Below, one piece after another: positions 22,646-30,439 of a stretch of DNA of 32,558 nt. Where the stretch lies: positions 1 through 32,558 of the forward strand of contig CALZJC010000001.1 in the NCBI GenBank assembly GCA_945787525.1, read 5' to 3'. Source of the stretch: Thermoanaerobaculia bacterium. GTDB taxonomy: Bacteria; Acidobacteriota; Thermoanaerobaculia; Multivoradales; JAHEKO01. Within the stretch, counting starts at the first letter, position 1; the number at the start of each line of letters is the position of its first letter. The position numbers and the translations under genes are program-made. The notes under the pieces are model-generated. The model was not told the DNA's origin and made no database searches. It saw only the letters and a list, made by a program, of their open reading frames with translations.

Positions 22646-23773
22646 TCAGGCCGTCGCCGCCACGGGGCGGCTGAGAGGGTTGTACAGGGTATCGCGCTCG
22701 ATCGGCCGGTAGCCCGCCGCGCGCACGATGCGCTCGAGCTCGGCGCGCCCGATCTGCTGCTCGGTCTCGGCGCCGGCCATGTGGTAGATGGTCTCCTCGA
22801 CCACCGTGCCGTCGATATCGTCGGCACCGAACGAAAGCGCCACCTGGGCCAGCTTGGGCGAGATCATGATCCAGTAAGCCTTCAGGTGCGGCACGTTGTC
22901 GAGCACCAGCCGGGCGGTCGCCAGATGGCGCAGATCGTCGGTTCCGGAGGTGTGGAACTTGAGGCCCATGTAGTTGTTCTCGGGATGGTAGGCGAGCGGG
23001 ATAAAGCAGTTGAAGCCGCCCGTGTCGTCCTGCAGCGCCCGCAGCCGCAACAGGTGGTCGACCTTGTGCTCTGGCCGCTCGACGTGGCCGTAGAGCATCG
23101 TGCAGTTCGACGGGATGCCCAGGCCGTGGGCGATGCGGTGGACCTCGATCCACTCGCCGGCATCGAGCTTGCCGTCGCAGATGATCTCGCGCACCTCGCT
23201 GTGAAAGATCTCGGCGCCGCCGCCGGGCAGCGAGCCCAGCCCGGCGTCGCGCAACCGCAGCAGCACCTCTTCGATGGAGATCTTCTCGTGCTGCGCGAAC
23301 CAGCCGATCTCGATGGCGGTGAACGCCTTGAGGTGGGCGTCGGGGAAACGCTCCTTGAGGCCGCGCATCATCTCGAGGTACCACTCGAGCGACAGGTCGG
23401 GGTGCAGGCCGCCGACGATGTGGAACTCGGTGACCTCGTTGCCGCCCTGCTTCGCGGCGTGCTCGTAGACCTCGTCGTGGGTCATCGCCCAGGCGTGGTC
23501 CTCGCCTGGCAGCGCCGCGAACGAGCAGAACTTGCAGTTGTAGGTGTAGACGCAGATGTTGGTCGGGTTGATGTGCCGGTTGACGTTGAAGTAGGCCACG
23601 TCGCCGTGCAGCCGACGCCGCACCTCGCCGGCCAGCCGGCCGAGGTGCAGCACGTGCGGCGTCTCGAAGCAGGCGAGCGCGTCCGCCTCGTCCAGCCGCA
23701 CGCCGTCCCGTACCTTGGCGGCGATTTCGCGTAGGGGCTCTGGAAACCGGGACGGTTCGAGGGCAGTGGTCAT
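22646..23773 (-). CDS. mqnE: Aminofutalosine synthase (radical SAM), menaquinone pathway
   Basis: The 375-residue radical SAM protein matches MqnE: RRRLHGDVAYFNVNRHINPTN leads into the cluster-binding cysteines, then FHIVGGLHPDLSLEWYLEM, AFTAIEIGWFAQHEKIS, LGSLPGGGAEIFHSEVR, SNCTMLYGHVE, and a C-terminal SFGADDIDGTVVEE. It joins 3-(1-carboxyvinyl)oxybenzoate with the adenosyl group of SAM to form aminofutalosine, an early step of the futalosine route to menaquinone. The cluster motif reads CVYTYNCKFC, i.e. CX5CX2C rather than the textbook CX3CX2C. The DNA was re-read to confirm this. The deoxynucleoside kinase gene follows directly. A UbiX-type gene about 7 kb away might serve the same pathway. 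Confidence 0.92.
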   Translation of the reverse strand: MTTALEPSRFPEPLREIAAKVRDGVRLDEADALACFETPHVLHLGRLAGEVRRRLHGDVAYFNVNRHINPTNICVYTYNCKFCSFAALPGEDHAWAMTHDEVYEHAAKQGGNEVTEFHIVGGLHPDLSLEWYLEMMRGLKERFPDAHLKAFTAIEIGWFAQHEKISIEEVLLRLRDAGLGSLPGGGAEIFHSEVREIICDGKLDAGEWIEVHRIAHGLGIPSNCTMLYGHVERPEHKVDHLLRLRALQDDTGGFNCFIPLAYHPENNYMGLKFHTSGTDDLRHLATARLVLDNVPHLKAYWIMISPKLAQVALSFGADDIDGTVVEETIYHMAGAETEQQIGRAELERIVRAAGYRPIERDTLYNPLSRPVAATA

Positions 23774-23813
23774 TGGTTGAACGGCCTAAAAGAGGGGGCT
23801 TGGGCGAAGGCGA

Positions 23814-23822
23814 AGTATATCA
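23814..23822 (-). promoter_or_regulatory. Possible extended -10 promoter for mqnE
   Basis: The minus strand reads TGATATACT, a TGn-extended -10 element (TATACT differs from TATAAT at one position), about 40 bases upstream of the mqnE ATG. No convincing -35 hexamer is found 16-18 bases further upstream, as is common for extended -10 promoters. The predicted leader (about 34 bases) has no clear Shine-Dalgarno sequence. Confidence 0.35.
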
Positions 23823-23927
23823 ACGCCCCGCGGTGCCGATGCCTGGGGCTCTAGAGGGTCATCCAGTTGTTGAGCTAGCGCGAAGAGAACAAAAACGGCC
23901 TGCAGGTGGCCACCAGACAGGCGGGGG

Positions 23928-24800
23928 ATGAGCGACTCGGCGCGGCCCTCGCAAAGCGAGGATCAGCTGATGTCGAGCCAGAAGGAATCCGGTCGAGCAG
24001 AGATCAACGGCAACCAGATCCACTACGAAGAGTACGGTGAGGGAACGCCCCTGGTGTTCATCCACGGCGCCTTCAATACCTGTGACATGTGGCGGCCTCA
24101 GATCGAGCGCCTCTCGCGGCGCAACCGCTTGATCGTCTATGACCTGCCGGGCCACGGTCGGTCCGGACCGACTCGCGGACGCTTCTCGATGGACAACCTG
24201 GCGCGCGACCTCGACGCGCTGCTCGGCCACCTCGAGGTGGCTTCGGCGGTGGTCTGCGGCTTCTCGCTCGGTGGCTGCGTGGCGCAGGAGTACGCCTGGC
24301 GCCATCCAGCCAAGCTGCGAGGTCTGATCGTTTCGGATTCGATAGGCGGCTCACTGGCCGGTCCCGCGCGAGGCCTGGCCCGCAGTGCGGTCCGACTCTC
24401 GACGCCTTTCGTCAGCCGGCGGCGGATGCTCGGCCTGGCCGGCTTTGCGACCAGCGCCATGCAGAAGGACGTTCAGGAGTACTTCATGAGGGTCGCCGGA
24501 GAGAACCTGAAGAGGATGAGCAAGCGCGAGATCCTCGAAATCGCGACGTCACTCATCGACTTCCGAGGGCGCGATCTGTCGCGCTTCGACAAGCCGGCCC
24601 TGATCATCGCCGGCGCTCGCGAGCCGCGCAGGATCCTGAAGGAGGCCCGCCGGCTCGTGGCGAGAATTCCGGCCGCCACTCTCGAGGTGATCGAGGACGC
24701 GCAGCATGGACCGAACCGTGAGAACCCCGCGGCTTTCAACGCGGCGATCGGGCGGCTGCTCGAGCGGGCCGAAGCGGTAGATTTGCCCGCCGCGTCCTAG
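23928..24800 (+). CDS. Alpha/beta hydrolase
   Basis: The 290-residue product (ATG 23928 after a GGCGGGGG stretch; ATG 23970 is an alternative) has the fold's oxyanion motif FIHGAFNTCDMW near residue 45, DLPGHGRSGPT near residue 75, and the nucleophile elbow CGFSLGGCVAQEY near residue 105, with Ser as nucleophile. The catalytic His is probably in EDAQHGPNRENP near residue 265. At the usual place for the catalytic Asp, after strand 7, the sequence is IIAGAREPRRIL, with Glu rather than Asp. The likely role is esterase or related hydrolase; the substrate is unknown. The TAG stop (24798-24800) belongs to a repeat end. Confidence 0.87.
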   Translation: MSDSARPSQSEDQLMSSQKESGRAEINGNQIHYEEYGEGTPLVFIHGAFNTCDMWRPQIERLSRRNRLIVYDLPGHGRSGPTRGRFSMDNLARDLDALLGHLEVASAVVCGFSLGGCVAQEYAWRHPAKLRGLIVSDSIGGSLAGPARGLARSAVRLSTPFVSRRRMLGLAGFATSAMQKDVQEYFMRVAGENLKRMSKREILEIATSLIDFRGRDLSRFDKPALIIAGAREPRRILKEARRLVARIPAATLEVIEDAQHGPNRENPAAFNAAIGRLLERAEAVDLPAAS

Positions 24801-24821
24801 CCTGACGTTCTCACCGATCGT
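24797..24821. repeat. Single end of the palindromic element, copy C
   Basis: The sequence CTAGCCTGACGTTCTCACC followed by GATCGT (24797-24821) matches the terminal repeat of copy A with one change (C to G at the eleventh base). The inner base is G, as in copy A's right arm. The match fades after 24821 and no opposite end is found nearby, so this is a solo terminus or an old remnant. Its TAG forms the stop codon of the alpha/beta hydrolase gene, as copy A's does for the VTT-protein gene. Confidence 0.7.
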
Positions 24822-24852
24822 CGTCGCGCCGCTACGGAAGGAGATGGATGAG

Positions 24853-25491
24853 ATGACACGAACCTACGAACAGTTCGAAGAGGCCCGCGAGATCCGACGT
24901 GAGACCCTGGAGCTGGTCGAGGGGCTCGACCAGAAGCAGTCCGAGTTCCGGCCGAAGGCGGACAAGTGGTCGGTCGGGGAGGTGCTCGATCACCTGATCA
25001 AGCTCGACGGCCTGATCGTCCGCGAGCTCGAGGTGGCGATCAACCAGCGGCGCGGTGGGCTGCCGTTCGTCTACCGGGGGGTCGCCGACATCGACACCAC
25101 GGTGCCCTGGCTGCTGCGCCCGGTCCTGCCGTTCTTCGAAGTCCCCTTCGCCGTCTTCAACGCCGTGGTGCCGCTGTCGCTGCGCAACGCCTTCACCGGC
25201 AACCGCGACATTCCGCTGCAGGCGCCCGGGGTCATCCGGCCGCGCTCTCGCCGGCCGATCGGCACCCTGCGCGCGGAGCTGGGCGGGACCTTCGACCGGC
25301 TCGAGCAGCAGCAGAAAGACGACCCGGACATCGATCTCGACGGGGTCTACTACTACAATCCGATCACCGGGCTGAACTCCGTGGCCGGGCTCTACAAGTT
25401 CGTCTCCAACCACGAGCAGCGGCACCAGAAGCAGCTCCGCGAGATCCTCGGCGACGAGTCGTTTCCCAGCGCGAGGCCCAAGAGCCGCTAG
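24853..25491 (+). CDS. DinB-family protein
   Basis: The start at ATG 24853 is preferred because AAGGAG (24838-24843) lies 9 bases upstream; ATG 24844 would touch the Shine-Dalgarno. The product is 212 residues. The four-helix DinB fold is indicated by KWSVGEVLDHLIKLD near residue 45, with a first metal-binding His, and NHEQRHQKQLREIL near residue 185, with the other two His of the usual triad. DinB proteins are metal-dependent, and several act as thiol S-transferases with bacillithiol or mycothiol, but most have no known substrate. A long proline-rich insert (residues 80-130) separates the helices. Confidence 0.83.
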   Translation: MTRTYEQFEEAREIRRETLELVEGLDQKQSEFRPKADKWSVGEVLDHLIKLDGLIVRELEVAINQRRGGLPFVYRGVADIDTTVPWLLRPVLPFFEVPFAVFNAVVPLSLRNAFTGNRDIPLQAPGVIRPRSRRPIGTLRAELGGTFDRLEQQQKDDPDIDLDGVYYYNPITGLNSVAGLYKFVSNHEQRHQKQLREILGDESFPSARPKSR

Positions 25492-25567
25492 CGGCCGGGC
25501 TCTGCGTCGCAGGGCACGACGCGGTAATCTGGAGGCTGCGGTTCCACAACCCGAAGGAGAGAGAGAC

Positions 25568-26074
25568 ATGAAAGCAAAGATTTCGGTCCTGATCGTCGCT
25601 GCGGCGCTTCTTGCCCTGCCGGCGGCCGCCCAGGAGACCCCGCAGAGCATCGTCACGGCCTACGACGCCCTGGCCGACACGATCCTGTCGGTGCGCGATG
25701 CCGAGCTGGGATTCGTGGCCGCCATGCTCGACGGTCACCTGCACGCCGCCAAGACCCTGATGAGCAAGGGCGACGTTGAAGGCGCCGCCGCCCAGATGGC
25801 CCTGTTCGCCAACGAGGGCGACAACAACATCGGCGGCGTGCGCAAGAGGCTGCTCGAGGGTGGGCATCACTTCAACGCCGACGGGGAAGAGCAGGGCATC
25901 TACGAGCCCGGCTACGTGATCGTCACCCGCGAGGCCAAACAGGCCCTGCTGGAGGCCTCGAAGGAGCTGCGTCTGGCCGCCGGTGATGTCGAGCGGCTGG
26001 CGGCCTGGGACAAGTTCGCGACCATGGCCAAGGCCCTGCTCGGGGGCGCGGCGAAGACGCTCGGGGCCGGTTGA
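25568..26074 (+). CDS. Secreted helical protein of unknown function
   Basis: ATG 25568 follows GAAGGAGAGAGAGAC, a good ribosome-binding site. The 168-residue product has a signal peptide (MKAKISVLIVAAALLALPAAAQ), with cleavage likely after AAAQ. The mature part is almost entirely predicted helix, with AYDALADTILSVRDAELGFVAAML, LHAAKTLMSKGDVEGAAAQMALFA and a C-terminal EASKELRLAAGDVERL. No family is recognised. Two histidines (GGHHF) and an EEQGIYEPGYV loop lie in the middle. The stop overlaps the TTG start of the FG-GAP gene (TTGA), so the two are translated together and may work as an exported pair. Confidence 0.75.
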   Translation: MKAKISVLIVAAALLALPAAAQETPQSIVTAYDALADTILSVRDAELGFVAAMLDGHLHAAKTLMSKGDVEGAAAQMALFANEGDNNIGGVRKRLLEGGHHFNADGEEQGIYEPGYVIVTREAKQALLEASKELRLAAGDVERLAAWDKFATMAKALLGGAAKTLGAG

Positions 26075-27762
26075 GGCCGAGCGCGCCGGCGCTCCGAGAG
26101 CGCTTGTCGCCGGGCCATCCAGGCGTCCACCTCGGGCTGCTGGCAGCGGCGGTCGGCCTCGCGCTGGGGCCCGCCGCCTTCACCGCGGGTGACGCGGCGG
26201 CGGCCGAACTGCGTTTCGTGGACATCGCCGCGCCGGCCGGGGTCACCGCGCCAACCTGGTGCGGGCGCCCCGAGAAGCCCCACATCATGGAGTCGAACGG
26301 CACGGGGCTGGCGGTCCTCGACTATGACGGCGACGGCGACCTGGACCTCTATCTGGTCAACGGCTGGCGTCTGGAGGGCAACCGCGTCGCCGAGCGGGGG
26401 GTGAACCGTCTCTACCGCAACGAGGGCGACGGCACTTTCGCCGACGTGACGGCCCGCGCCGGTGTCGGCGATGACGGCTGGGGCAGCGGGGTTGGCGTGG
26501 GCGATGTCGATGGCGACGGGGCGCCCGACCTGATGGTCACCAACTTCGGTGCCGACGTGCTCTACCGCAACCGTGGCGACGGCACTTTCGAGCCGCTGGC
26601 CGACGGCCCCGGTATCGACGGCTGGTCGGCCGGCGCCATCCTGTTCGATGCCGACGGCGACGGCGACCAGGACGTCTACCTCACCGCCTACATCGACTGC
26701 ACGATGGAGGAGGTCCTGGAGGCGCAGCCGGAGCTGGACTGGGAGGGGCTCAAGGTCATGCTCGGCCCGTTCGGTCTGGCGGGGCTGGGCAACGGCTACT
26801 TCGAGAACCTGGGCGGCGGTCGCTTCCGCGACGCCACCGTCGAGGCGGGGCTGGCGGACGTCGGGCGCTACTACTCGTTCGGCGTCGCGGCGGTCGACCT
26901 GGACGCCGATCTCGATCTGGATCTCTACGTCGCCAACGACTCGAACCCCAACTACGTCTATGACAACCAGGGCGACGGGACCTTCAAGGAGGTCGGTCTG
27001 TGGAGCGGCGCCGCCCTCGACGCCATGGGCAACGCCCAGGCCGGCATGGGGCTGGCGGCGGGCGACCTGGACAGCGACGGGCTGCCGGACCTGCTGGTGA
27101 CCAACTTCCACAAGGACGTCTCCACCATCTATCGCAACCTGGGCGACTTCATCTTCGAGGACGTGACCCGGCAGATGGCCCTGTCCGAGGCCACCTACAT
27201 GCCGCTCTCCTGGGGCACGACGCTGTCCGACCTGGATCTCGACGGCGACCTGGACGTCTTCGTCGCCAACGGACACATCTACCCGCAGGCCGATCTGGCG
27301 CCGCAGGCCGGCACCTCGTTCCGCCAGCGCAATCTGCTGCTGGCCAACGAAGGCGGCGTCTTCCGCGACCTGAGCGCCGCCGCCGGGCCCGGCCTCGAGG
27401 TGCTGGAGGCGAGCCACGGGCTGGCGGTGGGCGACCTGGACGGCGACGGCGACCTGGATCTCGCGGTCAGCAACGTCGACGCGCCGGCTACCCTGCTGCG
27501 CAACGACTCACCGCCAGCCGGGGCCTGGCTGATGGTGTCGGCGCCCGCGGCGATGCGGGTGGGCGTGGTAGCCGGCCAGCGCCGCTGGGTCCGCCACCGG
27601 ATCGTCGGCGGCTCGTTCCTGTCGGAGAGCGACCCGCGGTTTCATTTCGGGCTCGGCCACGTCCAGGCGATCGATCGACTGACGGTCGTCCTGGCCGGCG
27701 GCGCACGCTCTCGCCACCACGGCGCTCCGATCGGGCGGCAGCTGGTCTTCCAACGGCATTGA
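26071..27762 (+). CDS. FG-GAP/VCBS repeat protein with ASPIC/UnbV C-terminus (CRTAC1-like)
   Basis: The 563-residue product from TTG 26071 begins with a possible signal segment (LGLLAAAVGLALGPAAF, about residues 22-38). A beta-propeller follows with at least six repeats marked by calcium-binding DxDxDG loops: DYDGDGDLDLY, DVDGDGAPDLM, DADGDGDQDVY, DLDADLDLDLY, DLDSDGLPDLL, DLDLDGDLDVF and DLDGDGDLDLA. The last 90 residues form an ASPIC/UnbV domain ending GGSFLSESDPRFHFGLG. Such proteins are exported, bind Ca2+ and usually mediate protein or carbohydrate contact. The exact ligand is unknown. The overlap with the preceding gene suggests a shared function at the cell surface. Confidence 0.88.
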   Translation: MRPSAPALRERLSPGHPGVHLGLLAAAVGLALGPAAFTAGDAAAAELRFVDIAAPAGVTAPTWCGRPEKPHIMESNGTGLAVLDYDGDGDLDLYLVNGWRLEGNRVAERGVNRLYRNEGDGTFADVTARAGVGDDGWGSGVGVGDVDGDGAPDLMVTNFGADVLYRNRGDGTFEPLADGPGIDGWSAGAILFDADGDGDQDVYLTAYIDCTMEEVLEAQPELDWEGLKVMLGPFGLAGLGNGYFENLGGGRFRDATVEAGLADVGRYYSFGVAAVDLDADLDLDLYVANDSNPNYVYDNQGDGTFKEVGLWSGAALDAMGNAQAGMGLAAGDLDSDGLPDLLVTNFHKDVSTIYRNLGDFIFEDVTRQMALSEATYMPLSWGTTLSDLDLDGDLDVFVANGHIYPQADLAPQAGTSFRQRNLLLANEGGVFRDLSAAAGPGLEVLEASHGLAVGDLDGDGDLDLAVSNVDAPATLLRNDSPPAGAWLMVSAPAAMRVGVVAGQRRWVRHRIVGGSFLSESDPRFHFGLGHVQAIDRLTVVLAGGARSRHHGAPIGRQLVFQRH

Positions 27763-27867
27763 GCAACGGCTCGGCGAGCGAGCCGAAGTCGTTGCGGCCG
27801 GGTCCAGGCTAGAATCGGGCCGCTTTCACCCACCGAGACGGGAAGCGGCGCGACGCCGTCCGGACCG

Positions 27868-29865
27868 ATGCCGGCCGAGGCCAAGACCACAACCTGCCCG
27901 CTGGACTGCCCGGACGCCTGCGCCCTGGACGTCGAGATCACCGACGGCCGGGTCACCCGCGTCGGTCCCGACGCCGGCAGCGACTACACCGCCGGCTTCA
28001 TCTGCGGCAAGGTGGCCGGCTTCCCCAGACGGCTCTACCACCCGGAGCGGATCCGCCATCCGCTGCGGCGAGTCGGCCCCAGGGGTGAGGGCGGCTTCGA
28101 GCGCATCTCCTGGCAGGAGGCGATCGACACCGTGGCCGGCAATCTGCGGGCGATCGCCCAGCGCTGGGGCGGCGAGGCGATCCTGCCGTTCCACTACGGC
28201 GGCTCGAACGGGCTGCTGACCGACGAGTTCCTGGACCACCTGTTCTTCTCGCGGCTCGGCGCCTCGCGGCTGGCGAAGACGATCTGCGCCCTGCCGGCCA
28301 CCGAAGTGGCGCTGGGTATGTACGGCAAGATGCCGGGCGTCGCCTTCAGCGACTATCCGCACGCCAGGGCGATCGTCGTCTGGGGCGCCAACCCGCGGGG
28401 CTCCAACATCCACCTGGTGCCGTATCTCAAGGAGGCCCGGCGACGCGGCGCCTGGGTCGCGCTGGTGGACCCGCGGCGCACTCTCGGCGAGGGCGAGATC
28501 GACCTCCACCTGCCGGTGCTGCCGGGCCAGGACCTGCCGCTGGCTTTGGCGCTGATCCATCGCTGGCGGGAGGCCGGACAACTCGATCGAGAGTTCGTCG
28601 CCGGCCACGCGGACGGCCTCGACCCGCTGCTCGAGCGGGCCGCCGAATGGCCGCTCGAGCGGGCCGCCGGAACCACCGGTGTCGGTGTCGAGGCGATCGC
28701 CGAGCTGGCCGACCGGCTGGCGGAGAGCGATCCCGCCCTGGTGCGCTGCGGCTGGGGTCCGGAGCGCAACCGCAACGGCGCCCAGGCGATCGCCGCGGTG
28801 CTGTCGATCCCGAGCCTGCTGGGCAAGTTCGGGGTGCGCGGCGGCGGCTACACGCTGTCCAACAACGGCGCGGTCAAGTTCGACCGCGACGCGATCATCG
28901 GGCGGCTCGACTGGCGCACTCGGAATCTCAACATGAGCCAGCTCGGCCGGCTGCTCTGCGGTGACCTGGATCCGCCGATCAAGGCGCTGTTCGTCTACAA
29001 CGCCAACCCGGCGGCCAGCGTGCCCGACCAGCGGGCGGTGCTGCGAGGGCTGGCGCGAGACGACCTGTTCACGGTCGTGCACGACCAGGTGATGACCGAC
29101 ACCGCGCGCTGGGCCGACATCGTGCTGCCGGCGGTGACCTTCCTCGAGGGGCATGACCTGCGGGCCGGCTACGGCAACTACATGCTGGGCGGCGTGGTGC
29201 CGGTGGTGCGGCCCGAGGGCGAGGCGATCTCCAACATGCAGCTCTTCTCGCGGCTCGGCCGAGCACTGGGCTTCGACGACGAGGCGTTCCTGCTGAGCGA
29301 CCCCGAGCTGCTGCGGCGGGCGGCCGCGGCGGTGTCGCTGCCGGGGGTCGAGGTCGACCTCGAGCTGATCGCGGCCGGCGGCCAGCAGGGCTACGACTTC
29401 GACGGCGCGCCACCGGTGCAGCTCGCGACCAGCCATCCGCTGACTCCCGACGGCAAGATCCACCTGACCCCGCCGGTTCTCGGCGCCGAGCCCTATCGTT
29501 GGCTGCCGCCCGACGATGACTGGCCGCTGGCCCTGGTCAGCCCGGCCAGCCAGCGGCTGACCTACAGCACCTTCGGCGAGTGCAGCCTCGAGCGGCTGAC
29601 GATCACGCTGCACCCGGACGAAGCCGCCGCCCGCGGACTGGCCGCCGGCGACTTCGTGCGTGTCCTGAACCAGCGCGGCGAGGTGCACTGCCGGCTCGCG
29701 ACCAGCGCCGCGATGCGGCCCGGTGTCGCCGCCATGCCCAAGGGCGCCTGGTCGCGGTCATCCCTCAATGGCGAGACCAGCACGGCGCTCTGCCCCGACG
29801 ACGGCCAGGTCGTCGGCGGCGCCGCCTGCTTCAACGACGCCCGGGTCGAAGTCGAAGCGCTCTGA
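27868..29865 (+). CDS. Molybdopterin-dependent oxidoreductase (BisC/MopB family)
   Basis: The 665-residue product carries an N-terminal 4Fe-4S motif as CX3CX3CX27C (Cys10, 14, 18 and 46; CPLDCPDAC...GFICGK). The Mo-bisMGD domains follow: FERISWQEAIDTV near residue 80, HYGGSNGLL, VVWGANPRGSN near residue 172, LFVYNANPAASVPD near residue 375, TDTARWADIVLPAVTFLEG, and the C-terminal dinucleotide domain with VSPASQRLTYSTF near residue 555. No Tat signal is present, so it acts in the cytoplasm. The family includes formate, thiosulphate and biotin-sulphoxide enzymes; the substrate cannot be assigned. No partner electron-transfer subunit is adjacent. A TAGAAT -10-like hexamer is at 27810-27815. Confidence 0.88.
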   Translation: MPAEAKTTTCPLDCPDACALDVEITDGRVTRVGPDAGSDYTAGFICGKVAGFPRRLYHPERIRHPLRRVGPRGEGGFERISWQEAIDTVAGNLRAIAQRWGGEAILPFHYGGSNGLLTDEFLDHLFFSRLGASRLAKTICALPATEVALGMYGKMPGVAFSDYPHARAIVVWGANPRGSNIHLVPYLKEARRRGAWVALVDPRRTLGEGEIDLHLPVLPGQDLPLALALIHRWREAGQLDREFVAGHADGLDPLLERAAEWPLERAAGTTGVGVEAIAELADRLAESDPALVRCGWGPERNRNGAQAIAAVLSIPSLLGKFGVRGGGYTLSNNGAVKFDRDAIIGRLDWRTRNLNMSQLGRLLCGDLDPPIKALFVYNANPAASVPDQRAVLRGLARDDLFTVVHDQVMTDTARWADIVLPAVTFLEGHDLRAGYGNYMLGGVVPVVRPEGEAISNMQLFSRLGRALGFDDEAFLLSDPELLRRAAAAVSLPGVEVDLELIAAGGQQGYDFDGAPPVQLATSHPLTPDGKIHLTPPVLGAEPYRWLPPDDDWPLALVSPASQRLTYSTFGECSLERLTITLHPDEAAARGLAAGDFVRVLNQRGEVHCRLATSAAMRPGVAAMPKGAWSRSSLNGETSTALCPDDGQVVGGAACFNDARVEVEAL

Positions 29866-29868
29866 GCG

Positions 29869-30408
29869 CTACTGCAGGCTGAACGGCGGTAGGAACACCG
29901 ACAGGTCGGTGACCTGGATCGCCGGCTTGGCCGCGATGCTGCCGCTGCCGTCGGCGACGCAGCTGCCGGTGTCACGGTCGACCTTCGAGACCCGGTTGAG
30001 GGCGACCGTCGCCGCCGTCACGTCCGGGATGAAAGCCAGGTCCGCCTGGCCGATGGCCGCGATCGGCAGGAGGTTGTCGAACGCCGCCGGCGCCCAGATG
30101 AAGGGGGTCCCGGTGCAGCCCGAAGCGGTATAGAAGAGCTCGACCCGGCCGAAGAGCCTGGGCCGCTGAACGCCGACGGAGAAAGTGTGGCCGCTGTCCT
30201 GGATGAGCACGTCCTGGGAGTGCAGGTAGCTGCCCACCACCTGCGGCGTGGGTGCGGTGGAGTCGATCACGTCGAAGCCACCACCGCCCGGCGGTCCAGG
30301 CGGTCCGGGTGGTCCCGCCGGCCCCTGGGGTCCGGCCGGGCCCTTGCAGGAGGCGAGGAGAACGGCACAGGTCATCAGACCGATGGCGAGGATCTTCCGG
30401 CTTCTCAT
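29869..30408 (-). CDS. Collagen-like lipoprotein
   Basis: The start ATG 30408 has AGGAG 6 bases upstream. A lipoprotein signal ends in the lipobox LLASC with the lipidated Cys at residue 21. Immediately after it are seven Gly-X-Y triplets (GPAGPQGPAGPPGPPGPP followed by GGG), a short collagen-like stalk. The remaining 130 residues form a beta-rich domain with two Cys that could pair (SGCTG and GSCVAD). The protein is likely anchored to a membrane and trimerised by the triple-helix stalk. No enzymatic motif is visible. It converges with the molybdopterin gene, leaving 3 bases between the stops, and lies 31 bases downstream of the HAD gene. Confidence 0.85.
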   Translation of the reverse strand: MRSRKILAIGLMTCAVLLASCKGPAGPQGPAGPPGPPGPPGGGGFDVIDSTAPTPQVVGSYLHSQDVLIQDSGHTFSVGVQRPRLFGRVELFYTASGCTGTPFIWAPAAFDNLLPIAAIGQADLAFIPDVTAATVALNRVSKVDRDTGSCVADGSGSIAAKPAIQVTDLSVFLPPFSLQ

Positions 30409-30439
30409 TCGAGGCTCCTATGTGGTGTCCATGGCGAAG

